NCBI RefSeq assembly: GCF_900187505.1 | Contig: NZ_FYDL01000003.1 | Span: forward strand, 365,588-429,587 | Length of the DNA: 64,000 nt | DNA from: Pseudomonas sp. Irchel s3h17 | GTDB taxonomy: Bacteria; Pseudomonadota; Gammaproteobacteria; Pseudomonadales; Pseudomonadaceae | Reading direction: 5' to 3' | Shown here: positions 20,821 through 30,378 of the stretch, piece after piece | How positions within the stretch are numbered: the stretch's first letter is position 1 | Layout: the number at the start of each line of letters is the position of its first letter | Made by a program: the position numbers and the translations under genes | The notes under the pieces: generated by a model | What the model was told of the DNA's origin: nothing | The model's input: the letters and a program-made list of their open reading frames with translations, nothing else | Database searches by the model: none

Positions 20821-23199
20821 ATGTCCGATCCAGTCAACGAACCGTCATTTCGCCTGGAGATAGCGGGCCAGTCCCAACCCTTTACGGTTGCCGCCTTTAC
20901 CGGCCATGAATCCATCAGTGCGCCCTATGTTTTCTGGCTGGAGTTGCAGCTCGATGAAAGACAACTGGACCTCGCCAGCCTGATGTATTGCCCGGCCTAT
21001 CTGTGCTTCGGGGAGGCGCGCGCCGGTATCCATGGACAGATTCATGACCTGGCGCCGCTTCACGGTGGCGCGAAGCCGGGGCTCTGGCAGGTGTCGTTTG
21101 GACCGAGACTGGCCTGTCTGGCGCAACGCTTCAGTCAGCGGATCTTCAGCCGGCAGTCGGTCCCGCAGATCCTTGCCCAGGTCCTGAGGGAGCACGGCAT
21201 CGCTGAGAAGGCCTGTCGGTTTGCGCTTCGGGGCGATTACCCGGCGCTGGATGTGTGCACCCAATACCGCGAGTCCGACCTGGCATTTGTTCAGCGCCTG
21301 TGCGAGCTGGCGCGGATTCATTACTTCTTTCGACACCGCCGGGGCAGTCACTGCCTGATCTTTACCGACACCCTGGGCTGCGAATCCGTTGGTACGAGCG
21401 AGTCCTACGACGTCGAGGGCGCCACACCTGCAATCAGGCACTTCAAGGTGCATGCGCAAAGCCGGGAGGGCGACCCGCAGCGCCCCACGTCGATCCGCGC
21501 AGAAGCCGAAACAGACCTGCCGACCCTGCGCAGCGGTTGGGTTCTGACATTGTCGGGGCACGCCTGTACGGCGTGGAACGGTCAGTGGTTACTGTCCCGG
21601 GTCGAGCACGCGGGCAACTCCATGCCAGTGCCGCACTACCGCAACCGCTTGTGGGCGATGCCGGCTGACAGGCCGTTCGAGCCTGATGAGCCGCACCCGA
21701 AACATCGAATGAGGAGCGTACAGCGTGGCTGGATAGTCCATGTCGAGGGAACGCATCTCGATTCGACGGGGCGGGTCGCCGTGCAGTTCGACTGGTTGTA
21801 TCAGGGCGAAGGCGCCAGCCCGAGCCATTGCTGGCTACCGGTTGCTACCCGGTTGTCGGGCGAGGCGATTGCAGGCCTCGCCGCTGGGGTGGAGGTCTGT
21901 GTGAGCTTCATCGATGGCGATCCTGACCAACCGTTGATCACGGGGATCTTTCAGCCGGCGATGCTCCCCGGGGACGCCGTGCGGCATCCTGAGACGCCTT
22001 CGGCCTCAGGTCGCGAGGCCTTGCTGCACCTGCAGATCAATGCGGCGATGTTTGTGGGCGCCGAGCAACAGCTTCAGCTCTCCAGTGGTCAGGCGCTGAC
22101 CGTTGATGCCTACACACAACGACACTTCAAGGTGGGTTGCAGTGAGGTGCGTTTTGACGGTACCGACCTGTGCTTGTCCAGCCCGAGCATTCATCTCAAG
22201 GCGGCGGACCCCGCACCGGTCACGGCGACCACGGCGGAGTGGGAGGCGCTATCCCCGGCGGCGCACCGTGATTGGCTGGCACAGGTCCGGAGCAGTCAGC
22301 CGCTGGTGCTGCTGTGCCTGTTGCCGGGAGGTGGGAGGTGGGAGTTTGCGCCATTGCCGGCAAACGGTTTGCGTCTGTCGCATGGCCGCCGGGTTTGGTC
22401 AAAGTGGTGTGGCATGAGTGTGACCCAGGCGGCTCAATGGTTTTTGCTGGATGTCCCGGGTGCGCCGGACACCGGGTGGAAGCTGCAGCAATGTTATGCC
22501 GATGCACCGCGCCATGGATTGTTCGAGAATACCGATCTGCATGCCTTGCGTGACCAGGGGCCGCAGTTGGTGGAACTGTCGACCCAACCGGCGCTGGCGC
22601 AATGCGTTCACGAAGCGCCGCTGGACTGGCCGGGCCTGTTGCTGGAGACATCGGCCTCGGTGCAACCGTTGCTCGGACACCTGCGGCGAATGCTCACAGT
22701 CACGTTCGGGCTGCATTACAAAGGCCTGCTCAGTTACTACAACCCCTACACCGCCAGCTATTTCTTTGATGGCTGCGATGCCCGCGACTTGAGCCGCTGG
22801 CTGGGGCCGATCGACAAGCTGTACTGGTACGGCGGCACCTGGGCGGATCGGGCGATGGGCAGCCTGGGCTGGCAGCAATTGAGCCGTCCGCCCTTGTTGG
22901 TCGGCGCGCTGGCGATCGAAGACAACCTCAGCTTGCGCCAGCAGGGCCAATTGCAGGCGTGCATGCTGGAACGCCACGCCTGGTGCTGGAACCAGACGAC
23001 AGGGCATGACTATGGCTTGATCTGGTCCTGTGTGCAGGAAGGGCTCGAGCTGGGCTTCAGCGACAGCCCTGTGCTGGATGGCTGGCTGCGACTGCGCTTG
23101 CAGTACCCGTCAGCGGCACTGGAGGCGCCGTTGCCGGGACGCACTCAGCAGGAGCGGCTCGACAGTTTGCGCAACCGTTGGCAGAACGGCCCATCCTGA
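20821..23199 (+). CDS. Type VI secretion VgrG spike protein fused to a DUF4123 adaptor domain
   Basis: A 792-residue protein with two modules. Residues 1-460 are VgrG: a gp27-like base (CTQYRESDLAFVQRLCELARIHYFF, about 146-170). A gp5-like OB domain follows (GRVAVQFDWL, 318-327; CWLPVA; VSFIDGDPDQPLITGIFQPA, 361-380). A short beta-helix remnant with LQLSSGQALTV and SIHLKA completes it. Residues about 536-668 match DUF4123 (WFLLDVP; LFENTDLHALRDQGPQLVEL; LRRMLTV; LLSYYNPYTASYFF), the family of Tap/Tec adaptors that load effectors onto VgrG. A ~120-residue helical tail follows. No hcp, tss, effector or immunity gene lies nearby. Family recognition is from motifs; what the fusion does is inference. 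Confidence 0.85.
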   Translation: MSDPVNEPSFRLEIAGQSQPFTVAAFTGHESISAPYVFWLELQLDERQLDLASLMYCPAYLCFGEARAGIHGQIHDLAPLHGGAKPGLWQVSFGPRLACLAQRFSQRIFSRQSVPQILAQVLREHGIAEKACRFALRGDYPALDVCTQYRESDLAFVQRLCELARIHYFFRHRRGSHCLIFTDTLGCESVGTSESYDVEGATPAIRHFKVHAQSREGDPQRPTSIRAEAETDLPTLRSGWVLTLSGHACTAWNGQWLLSRVEHAGNSMPVPHYRNRLWAMPADRPFEPDEPHPKHRMRSVQRGWIVHVEGTHLDSTGRVAVQFDWLYQGEGASPSHCWLPVATRLSGEAIAGLAAGVEVCVSFIDGDPDQPLITGIFQPAMLPGDAVRHPETPSASGREALLHLQINAAMFVGAEQQLQLSSGQALTVDAYTQRHFKVGCSEVRFDGTDLCLSSPSIHLKAADPAPVTATTAEWEALSPAAHRDWLAQVRSSQPLVLLCLLPGGGRWEFAPLPANGLRLSHGRRVWSKWCGMSVTQAAQWFLLDVPGAPDTGWKLQQCYADAPRHGLFENTDLHALRDQGPQLVELSTQPALAQCVHEAPLDWPGLLLETSASVQPLLGHLRRMLTVTFGLHYKGLLSYYNPYTASYFFDGCDARDLSRWLGPIDKLYWYGGTWADRAMGSLGWQQLSRPPLLVGALAIEDNLSLRQQGQLQACMLERHAWCWNQTTGHDYGLIWSCVQEGLELGFSDSPVLDGWLRLRLQYPSAALEAPLPGRTQQERLDSLRNRWQNGPS

Positions 23200-23215
23200 A
23201 TCCCGGGCCCAGGCC

Positions 23216-23435
23216 TATTGCTAGTCAGTTAAGGCTAGGGTTGCTCAATACATCCCCCGTGGCGAGGGAGCTTGCTCCCGCTGGGGTGCGAAGCGCCCCC
23301 CTAACAAAGCTATTGCGGTCTTTCAGAATGAACTCGGCGATAGTTTTTTGGGGCTGCTATGCAGCCCAGCGGGAGCAAGCTCCCTCGCCGCGGGCCCCTA
23401 ACTCGCTTAAAACGTTTCTTAATTGAACAGCATTA
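23216..23435. mobile_element. MITE-like element, copy 1, carrying an inverted REP pair
   Basis: A 220-bp non-coding element. The right end is cttaattgaacagcatta, the inverted form of taatgctgttcaattaag; the left end tattgctagtcagttaag is a diverged version. It is flanked by a perfect 10-bp direct repeat, ggcccaggcc at 23206-23215 and 23436-23445, which looks like a target-site duplication. Inside are REP arms gtggcgagggagcttgctcc (from 23259) and the complement ending near 23390, around an ~85-bp core. The ends resemble the terminal repeats of IS4 (from memory, TAATGCCGATCAGTTAAG). It has inserted 6 bp past the vgrG stop. See the second copy at 36639-36855. Confidence 0.8.
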
Positions 23436-23458
23436 GGCCCAGGCCGGTATTTGCCGGC

Positions 23459-24808
23459 TCAGCGAGCGTGACCGGCAAACCACCCGTCGTGCTTGCGCAA
23501 GTGCCAGGCAAACGCAGCCAGGGTGAGGCTGCGCAGTACCATGAACAGCAAGAAGGTCAGCCAGAGTCCATGGTTGCCCAACCCATGCAGCGCCCAGGCA
23601 AATGGCAGTAGCAGGATGACCGTCAAGAGCATGCCGTTGCGCATTTCCCGCGCGCGGGTAGCGCCGATGAACAGGCCATCGAGCAAGTAGCTCCAGACCG
23701 CGATCAACGGCAATACCGCGAGGTACGGCAAGTAGATGAAGGCCGTGTCGCGCACACTCGGTATGTCCGTCTGCAGGGCAATGAACAGATGGCCGGCGCA
23801 CAGGAACAGCAGGGCAAAGCCCAGGCTGGCGATCAATGACCAGCCACAGGCCACGACCAGTGAGCGGCGCAAGGCCTCACGGTCACGGGCGCCGATGGCG
23901 TGGCCACAGAGCGCTTCCACGGCATGGGCCAGGCCATCCAGGGCATGCGCGGTCAGGAGCAAGCCGTTGAGCAGCAGGGCATTGGCGGCAACCGTCGCAT
24001 CGCCCAGGCGCGCACCTTGAACCGTGACCATGAAGAACACCGATTGCAGCAGCAGGCTGCGGATGAAGATGTCGCGGTTGACCGCCAACAGGGGGCGCCA
24101 GCTCTGCCAGAGCGCCAGTGCAGCCCAGGCGATATGCCCGGGGTAGGCACGCAGGGCGCCGCGGGTCATGGCCAGGCCCAGCAGGGCGCCGGTCCATTCG
24201 GCGATCACCGAGGCCCGGGCCGAGCCGACGACGCCCCACTCAAGGCCAATGACGAACCACAGGTTCAGGGCGATGTTCACCAGATTGGTGGTCAACAGTA
24301 TCGCCAGCGGCGCACGGGCGTTCTGGGTCCCGAGGAACCAGCCGACCAACGCATAGCTGGCGAGGGCGGCGGGCAAGCCAAACAGACGGGTATGGAAAAA
24401 GTCCCGGGTCAGTTGGTCAAGCTCGGCGGACGGTTGCATGAAGTGCAGCGCCACGCCACTGAGCGGCACGCCCAGCGCACCGAGTAGCAAGGACAGGCCC
24501 AGCGCCAGCAACAAGCCCTGTAGCAGGATCTGCCGCAACGCCGCGCCGTCGCCCCGTCCGGCGGCCTGCGCGGCGAAGCCGGTGGAGCCCATACGCAGAA
24601 AGCCCATGGCCCAGGCCAGGAAGGTGTACAGGCTGGCACCCACCGCGACCGCCCCCAACTGATGGGCATGGGGCAGGTGGCCGATCACGGTGCTGTCGAC
24701 CAGCGCCACCAGCGGCACGGAAATGTTCGAAAGAATCATCGGCGCGGCCAGCGCCCAGACACGACGATGGGTGGCACGATCGCGCCAGTCGGTGATCAGG
24801 GTAGACAT
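23459..24808 (-). CDS. dinF: MATE-family efflux transporter (DinF type)
   Basis: Cation-driven multidrug/toxin exporter of the inner membrane, 449 residues with about twelve hydrophobic spans spread evenly. The N-terminus (ALAAPMILSNISVPLVALVDSTVIGHL, about 19-45) has the family's asparagine and the DSTVIGHL motif typical of DinF/NorM-like proteins. The second half repeats the fold. It is a lone gene, convergent with the vgrG fusion through the MITE and divergent from the alpha-2-macroglobulin gene. The substrate is unknown, and the name reflects similarity to E. coli DinF rather than evidence of SOS control. Confidence 0.92.
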   Translation of the reverse strand: MSTLITDWRDRATHRRVWALAAPMILSNISVPLVALVDSTVIGHLPHAHQLGAVAVGASLYTFLAWAMGFLRMGSTGFAAQAAGRGDGAALRQILLQGLLLALGLSLLLGALGVPLSGVALHFMQPSAELDQLTRDFFHTRLFGLPAALASYALVGWFLGTQNARAPLAILLTTNLVNIALNLWFVIGLEWGVVGSARASVIAEWTGALLGLAMTRGALRAYPGHIAWAALALWQSWRPLLAVNRDIFIRSLLLQSVFFMVTVQGARLGDATVAANALLLNGLLLTAHALDGLAHAVEALCGHAIGARDREALRRSLVVACGWSLIASLGFALLFLCAGHLFIALQTDIPSVRDTAFIYLPYLAVLPLIAVWSYLLDGLFIGATRAREMRNGMLLTVILLLPFAWALHGLGNHGLWLTFLLFMVLRSLTLAAFAWHLRKHDGWFAGHAR

Positions 24809-24992
24809 TCAGGCTCCTTGCGAGAGCGGGCATTGTAGCGGTAGATCCTGAAAGAAGGTGGTCCGGGGGAAAACCGCAAGGGGAGCAGGTCGTGCTTGAG
24901 AACCCCTCTCCCCGTCGTCGATCAATCTGATCAGCCTGGCAAGCGCTTGGGCTATAGTTACCCCCTTCGAGACTCCTGCCCGCGAGTGCCCC

Positions 24993-27900
24993 ATGCTTAA
25001 CAAAGGACTGTTCCTGGCTTGTGTACTGACATTGCTCAGCGCCTGCGATTCATCGACCCCCGACAAGACAGCGGCCCCCGCCGCGCCGACTGCAACGGCC
25101 ACGGCACCCAAGGTCGTGCAGGACATGGCCGTGCTGAAACAGCGTTATGCCGGGCGTGAGCTGAGCGTGGTGGATGTCTCGGAAATCCAGCTCGACGGTG
25201 CCAGCACCTTGTCGGTGAGTTTCTCGGTGCCGCTGGACCCGCAGCAGAAATTCGCGGAAAAGTTGCACCTGGTGGACAGCAAGAGCGGCAAGGTCGATGG
25301 CGCGTGGGAGCTTGCCGACAACCTGATGGAACTGCGCCTGCGTCACCTTGAGCCGCAGCGCAAACTGGTCCTCACCGTCGATGCCGGGCTGGTGGGGGTC
25401 AACGACGCGAAGCTGGCCGCCGAATTCGTCAGCCGCCTGGAAACCCGTGACCTGCAACCGACCGTGGGCTTTGCCAGTCGTGGCACCTTGTTGCCGACAC
25501 GCCTGGCGGAAGGGTTGCCAGTGATTGCCTTGAACGTCGACAAGGTCGATGTCGAGTTCTTCCGTATCAAATCCGAATCGCTGCCGACGTTCCTCGCCCA
25601 GTGGGGCCGCAACAACAGCCTGCAAAGCTATGAATCCCGCGAGCTGCTGCCCATGGCCGAGCTGGTGTATGGCGGTCGTTTCGACCTGAACCCGGCGCGC
25701 AACACCCGTGAAACCCTGCTCTTGCCGATTTCCGGCCTCAAGCCGTTGCAGCAGCCAGGCGTCTATCTGGCGGTGATGCGCGCCTCCGGTACGTACAACT
25801 ACTCGCAACCGGCCACCCTGTTCACCCTCAGTGACATTGGCTTGTCGGTGCACCGTTACCAGAATCGCCTGGACGTGTTCACCCAGGCACTGGATGGCGG
25901 CAAGGCCCTCGACGGCATCAGCCTGGAGCTGCTCGACGCCGATGGCCGGATGGTTGCCCAAGGCAAGACCGGGCAGGGCGGCCATGCCGAGTTGCCGCTG
26001 CCGAAAAAGGCCGAGGTGCTGCTGGCCCATCAGGGCGAACAGACCAGCCTGCTGCGACTCAACAGTGCGGCGCTGGACCTGGCCGAATTCAACATTGCCG
26101 GACCGCAGGCCCACCCGTTGCAGTTTTTCGTGTTTGGCCCGCGTGACCTCTACCGTCCCGGCGAAACCGTACTGCTCAATGCCTTGTTGCGAGACAAGGA
26201 CGGCAACGCGGTCAAGCCGCAGCCGGTCAGCGTCGAGGTGCGGCGCCCGGATGAGCAGGTCAGCCGCAAGTTTGTCTGGGACGCCGATGCGTCCGGCCTC
26301 TACCAGTATCAACTGCAACTGGCCGCTGAAGCGCCGACCGGGCGCTGGCAATTGGTGTTCGACCTGGGTGACGGCAAACCGCAGCTCTACGAGTTCCTGG
26401 TGGAAGACTTCCTGCCCGAGCGCCTGGCCCTGGACCTCAAGGGCAGCGACGTACCGATCAAGCCCGCCGACACCGCCGAAGTCGCGGTCAATGGTCGTTA
26501 CCTGTACGGCGCCCCTGCCGCAGGCAATCGCTTGAGCGGCCAGGTGTATGTGCGGCCGCTGCGTGAAGCGGTCAAGAGCTTGCCTGGCTATCAGTTCGGC
26601 TCGGTCACCGAAGAGGAGTTGAGCCAGGACCTGGAGCTGGAAGAGACCGCCCTGGATGAAGACGGTGAAGTCCTGATCTCCCTGGACAGCAAGTGGGCCG
26701 AGGTCAAGTCGCCGCTGCAACTGATCGTCCAGGCCAGCCTGCAAGAGTCCGGTGGCCGGCCGATTACCCGGCGCGTGGTGCAACCGGTATGGCCGGCGGA
26801 CCACATGCCGGGGCTGCGTGCCTTGTTCGATGGCGCGGAAACCGATGGTGACGTCCCGGTTGAGTTCGAGCTGTTGGTGGCCAACCCTGAAGGCCAGAAA
26901 CTGGCGGCCGACAACCTCAAGGTGCGCCTGATCCAGGAGCGCCGCGACTACTACTGGAACTACTCGGACAACGATGGCTGGAGCTATCACTTCAACGAGA
27001 AGTTCCTCAACCTGGCCGAAGAGTCCGTCAGCATCAAGGCCGGTGGTACGGCCAAGGTCAGTTTCCCGGTGGAATGGGGACCTTACCGCGTCGAAGTCGA
27101 AGACCCGCAGACCGGCGTCGTCAGCAGCCTGCGCTTCTGGGCCGGCTACCGCGCCCAGGACAACGCCGAAGGCGGCGCGGTACGTCCGGACCAGGTGAAG
27201 CTGGCGCTGGACAAGCCCGCCTATGGTGATGGCGACACGGCCAACGTCACGGTCACGCCGCCAGCGGCCGGCAAAGGGTATCTGTTGGTGGAATCGGCGG
27301 ATGGCCCGTTGTGGTGGCAGGCTATCGATGTGCCGGCCGAAGGTAAAAGCTATGCGGTGAAACTCGATCCGAAGTGGTCGCGCCACGACCTGTATGTCAG
27401 CGCACTGGTGATTCGTCCCGGCGAGCGCAAGGCTAACGTCACCCCCAAGCGCGCGGTTGGCGTGTTGCATCTGCCGCTGGACCGGACTCAACGCAAGCTC
27501 GGCCTGAGCCTGGCAGTGCCGGAGAAAATGCGCCCGAAACAACCGCTGAGCGTGAAGATTCAAGCGAAGAACGCCGATGGCAGTGTGCCGAAACAGGTGC
27601 ATGTGCTGCTGGCTGCCGTTGATGTCGGCATCCTCAATATCACTGAGTATCCGACCCCGGATCCTTACTCCAGCCTGTTCGGCCGCAAGGCCTATGGTGC
27701 CGACCAACTGGATGTCTACGGGCAACTGATCGAAGCCGGGCAGGGTCGGTTGGCCAGCCTGGCGTTCGGGGGCGACGCGGCACTCGCCAAGGGGGGCAAG
27801 CGCCCGGACACCAGCGTGACCATCGTTGCCCTGCAAAGCGCACCGGTGACCCTGAACGAGCAGGGCGAAGGCGAGGTCAGCGTCGACATCCCGGACTTCA

Positions 27901-29888
27901 ACGGTGAGCTGCGGGTGATGGCCCAGGCCTGGACCGATGAACGCTACGGCATGGCCGAAGGCAAAACCGTGATCGCCGCACCCTTGATCGCCGAACTGTC
28001 GGCACCGCGTTTCCTCGCCGGTGGCGACCAGACCACCCTGGCGCTGGACCTGTCGAACCTCTCGGGCAAGGCACAGAAGCTGGAGGTGCAACTGAGCACC
28101 GAAGGTCAACTGGACTTGGAGGGCGAGACCGCGCACAGCGTGGCGTTGACCCAGGGCCAGCGCACCACGCTGCACATCCCGGTGCGCGCGCTGGGTGGTT
28201 TCGGTCAGGGCAAGGTCAAGGTCCTGGTCAACGGTCTCGACTTGCCGGGCGAGAGCCTGCCGCCGTTCACCCGCGAGTGGACCCTGGGGGTGCGTCCGGC
28301 GTATCCGGCGCTGCTCAAGCACTATCGCGCGGTGCTCAAGGACCAGCCGTGGACCTTGCCTGAAGGGCAGTTGTCGCAGTTCGAAGTGGCCGGGCGCGAA
28401 GCCTTGCTCAGCCTGTCGAGTCGGCCGCCGCTGAACCTTGGCGAACAGATTCGCGCGCTCAAGGCTTACCCTTACGGTTGCCTGGAACAAACCACCAGCG
28501 GGCTCTACCCGTCACTGTATGCCGATGCCGCCAGCCTGAAACGCCTGGGGCTGGAAGGTGATCCGGACGCCGAGCGCAAGCGCAAGATCGAATTGGGTAT
28601 CGAGCGCTTGCTGGGCATGCAGCGCTACAACGGCAGCTTTGGCCTATGGGGCGCCGATGGCGAAGAGGAGTACTGGTTGACGGCTTATGTCACGGACTTC
28701 CTGCTGCGTGCGCGTGACCAGGGTTTTGCCGTACCGCCCGAAGCCCTGAAAAAGGCCAGTGAACGGCTGTTGCGCTACCTGCAGGAGCGCAACCTGATCG
28801 AAGTGAACTACAGCGAAAACGACGAACACACCCGCTTTGCCGTACAGGCGTATGCAGGCCTGGTGCTGGCTCGCAGCCAACAGGCCCCTTTGGGGGCGCT
28901 GCGCAGTCTGTTCGAGCGCCGTAGCGATGCCCGCTCCGGCCTGCCATTGGTGCAACTGTCGATTGCCTTGCAGAAAATGGGCGATCAACCCCGTGCCAAG
29001 CAAGCGTTGCTGGCTGGACTGGCGGCGTCACGTCAACCGAACGACTGGCTGGCCGACTACGGTAGCCCGCTGCGGGATCAGGCGTTGATCCTGGCGTTGC
29101 TGGAGGAGAACGACCTGGGCCAGGGTGCACGCGAAGAGCGTTTGTTCGAGCTGTCCGATCAACTGGCGGCCAGCCCGTACCTGTCGACGCAGGAGCGTAA
29201 TGCGTTGTTCCTCGCCGGTCGTGGATTGCTGGGCCAGCCGGAAGCCAACTGGACCGCGCAATTGAGCAGCGGCAACGAAACCCGTGAGCTGAGCAACGAC
29301 CAGCCGGGGCTCAAACTGGAGGGGCCGTTGCTGGCTTCGCCGCTGTCCCTGCGCAACGAAGGCAGCGAGCCGGTCTATCAGCAGCTGACGATCTCCGGTT
29401 ATCCACAACACGCGCCGGTACCGGGTGGCGAGAACCTGAGGATTCGCCGCGAGTACCTGGGCATGAACGGCCAGCCGCTGGACCTCAGCGACCTGGCCAG
29501 CGGCGATCTGGTGCTGGTGCACATTGCCGTCAGCGCCAAACAGCGCGTGCCGGACGCACTGGTGGTGGACTTGTTGCCGGCGGGCCTGGAGCTGGAAAAC
29601 CAGAACCTGGCACAAAGCGCCGCGAGCCTGGAAAACGCCAGCAGCCAGGTCAAGGAGTGGCGCGAGTCAATGCAGAACGCCAGCCTCAAGCACCAGGAGT
29701 TCCGCGATGACCGTTACGTGGCGGCAATGAATCTGGAGGGTCGCGAGACCTCGCACTTGCTGTACCTGGCACGGGCTGTCACCCCGGGTATCTACCGTGT
29801 ACCGCCACCGCAAGTGGAGTCGATGTACCGGCCGAACTGGCAGGCCGTGGGTGAAACCGTACCGCAGATGGTGATCAAGGGGCGCTGA
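24993..29888 (+). CDS. Alpha-2-macroglobulin family lipoprotein (YfhM/ECAM type)
   Basis: A 1631-residue periplasmic protease trap. The lipobox is LLSAC with Cys18 acylated. The next residue is Asp19, a signal for inner-membrane retention in E. coli rules. A series of macroglobulin beta domains fills the first two thirds. The thioester motif is intact: YPYGCLEQTTSG, with Cys1163 and Gln1166. The helical thioester domain (YNGSFGLWGADGEEEYWLTAY) and receptor-binding-like end follow. In E. coli and many proteobacteria this type of A2M is encoded beside pbpC, as here (pbpC begins ~490 bp downstream). The model is that it guards the periplasm, with PBP1c repairing the wall after damage. Start is the ATG giving MLNKGLFLACVLTLLSAC. 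Confidence 0.96.
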   Translation: MLNKGLFLACVLTLLSACDSSTPDKTAAPAAPTATATAPKVVQDMAVLKQRYAGRELSVVDVSEIQLDGASTLSVSFSVPLDPQQKFAEKLHLVDSKSGKVDGAWELADNLMELRLRHLEPQRKLVLTVDAGLVGVNDAKLAAEFVSRLETRDLQPTVGFASRGTLLPTRLAEGLPVIALNVDKVDVEFFRIKSESLPTFLAQWGRNNSLQSYESRELLPMAELVYGGRFDLNPARNTRETLLLPISGLKPLQQPGVYLAVMRASGTYNYSQPATLFTLSDIGLSVHRYQNRLDVFTQALDGGKALDGISLELLDADGRMVAQGKTGQGGHAELPLPKKAEVLLAHQGEQTSLLRLNSAALDLAEFNIAGPQAHPLQFFVFGPRDLYRPGETVLLNALLRDKDGNAVKPQPVSVEVRRPDEQVSRKFVWDADASGLYQYQLQLAAEAPTGRWQLVFDLGDGKPQLYEFLVEDFLPERLALDLKGSDVPIKPADTAEVAVNGRYLYGAPAAGNRLSGQVYVRPLREAVKSLPGYQFGSVTEEELSQDLELEETALDEDGEVLISLDSKWAEVKSPLQLIVQASLQESGGRPITRRVVQPVWPADHMPGLRALFDGAETDGDVPVEFELLVANPEGQKLAADNLKVRLIQERRDYYWNYSDNDGWSYHFNEKFLNLAEESVSIKAGGTAKVSFPVEWGPYRVEVEDPQTGVVSSLRFWAGYRAQDNAEGGAVRPDQVKLALDKPAYGDGDTANVTVTPPAAGKGYLLVESADGPLWWQAIDVPAEGKSYAVKLDPKWSRHDLYVSALVIRPGERKANVTPKRAVGVLHLPLDRTQRKLGLSLAVPEKMRPKQPLSVKIQAKNADGSVPKQVHVLLAAVDVGILNITEYPTPDPYSSLFGRKAYGADQLDVYGQLIEAGQGRLASLAFGGDAALAKGGKRPDTSVTIVALQSAPVTLNEQGEGEVSVDIPDFNGELRVMAQAWTDERYGMAEGKTVIAAPLIAELSAPRFLAGGDQTTLALDLSNLSGKAQKLEVQLSTEGQLDLEGETAHSVALTQGQRTTLHIPVRALGGFGQGKVKVLVNGLDLPGESLPPFTREWTLGVRPAYPALLKHYRAVLKDQPWTLPEGQLSQFEVAGREALLSLSSRPPLNLGEQIRALKAYPYGCLEQTTSGLYPSLYADAASLKRLGLEGDPDAERKRKIELGIERLLGMQRYNGSFGLWGADGEEEYWLTAYVTDFLLRARDQGFAVPPEALKKASERLLRYLQERNLIEVNYSENDEHTRFAVQAYAGLVLARSQQAPLGALRSLFERRSDARSGLPLVQLSIALQKMGDQPRAKQALLAGLAASRQPNDWLADYGSPLRDQALILALLEENDLGQGAREERLFELSDQLAASPYLSTQERNALFLAGRGLLGQPEANWTAQLSSGNETRELSNDQPGLKLEGPLLASPLSLRNEGSEPVYQQLTISGYPQHAPVPGGENLRIRREYLGMNGQPLDLSDLASGDLVLVHIAVSAKQRVPDALVVDLLPAGLELENQNLAQSAASLENASSQVKEWRESMQNASLKHQEFRDDRYVAAMNLEGRETSHLLYLARAVTPGIYRVPPPQVESMYRPNWQAVGETVPQMVIKGR

Positions 29889-29902
29889 ATACCCTCGGGG
29901 AA

Positions 29903-29938
29903 TTGATCGTTCCTGCGCGCGAGCGTGGGAACGATCAA
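29903..29938. repeat. Hairpin of the gatcgttcc...ggaacgatc class
   Basis: A perfect 11-bp inverted repeat (ttgatcgttcc / ggaacgatcaa, 14-base loop with gcgcgcgagcg) lies 15 bp after the A2M stop and 20 bp past the end of the convergent small gene. Very similar sequences recur across Pseudomonas intergenic regions. It may serve as a bidirectional terminator. Confidence 0.65.
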
Positions 29939-29957
29939 GTTGGGGCGCTGATCCGAA

Positions 29958-30251
29958 TCAGTGAATCACCCAGCTCAGCACCCACAGCCCCAGCATCAGC
30001 CAGATAACCCCGGCGATAATCGATGCACGCATGAAGGCGCGAATAGCCGAGTACAGCAGCATCAAACCGATGAGCAATGCGATGATGCTGATGACCGAGG
30101 TGTCCATGCCCAGTGCCTGCGACAGGCCTTCGACAAAATTGCCACCGGCGGAAGTCAAGGTATTGAACAACCCACTGAGCACCTCGACGATGAACCGGAT
30201 GACCGACCCCAGCGCCTGGCCGAGCCACTCGAAAAAGCTTTCTACCTGCAT
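29958..30251 (-). CDS. Small two-span membrane protein of unknown function
   Basis: A 97-residue protein starting MQVESFFEWLGQALGSVIRF. An amphipathic N-terminal part (1-50) is followed by two hydrophobic spans: SVISIIALLIGLMLLYSAI (about 52-70) and ASIIAGVIWLMLGLWVLSWV (about 76-95). It lies convergent to A2M and divergent from pbpC, so it separates the A2M-pbpC pair. No family name comes to mind. Codon use and GC resemble neighbours, and the ORF is free of shadows, so I take it as real. The longer in-frame extension upstream overlaps the pbpC start region and is unlikely. Confidence 0.65.
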   Translation of the reverse strand: MQVESFFEWLGQALGSVIRFIVEVLSGLFNTLTSAGGNFVEGLSQALGMDTSVISIIALLIGLMLLYSAIRAFMRASIIAGVIWLMLGLWVLSWVIH

Positions 30252-30378
30252 GTGTGCGTCCTGATGAAAGTCTGTAGGGGCATTGCCAGCGCTGAACCTT
30301 TGGCCGTTGCGTGCAGGCTGGAGTTCCCTTGAGGCATAGAGGTTTGCGGTGTTGAGAGTGCGGATGATAGCGCAGCAC

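Noticed and set aside
25050..28490. An 1146-codon open frame on the minus strand opposite the A2M gene
   Set aside because: It mirrors A2M codons in a high-GC gene, has no recognisable domain or ribosome-binding site, and A2M on the + strand has every expected motif.
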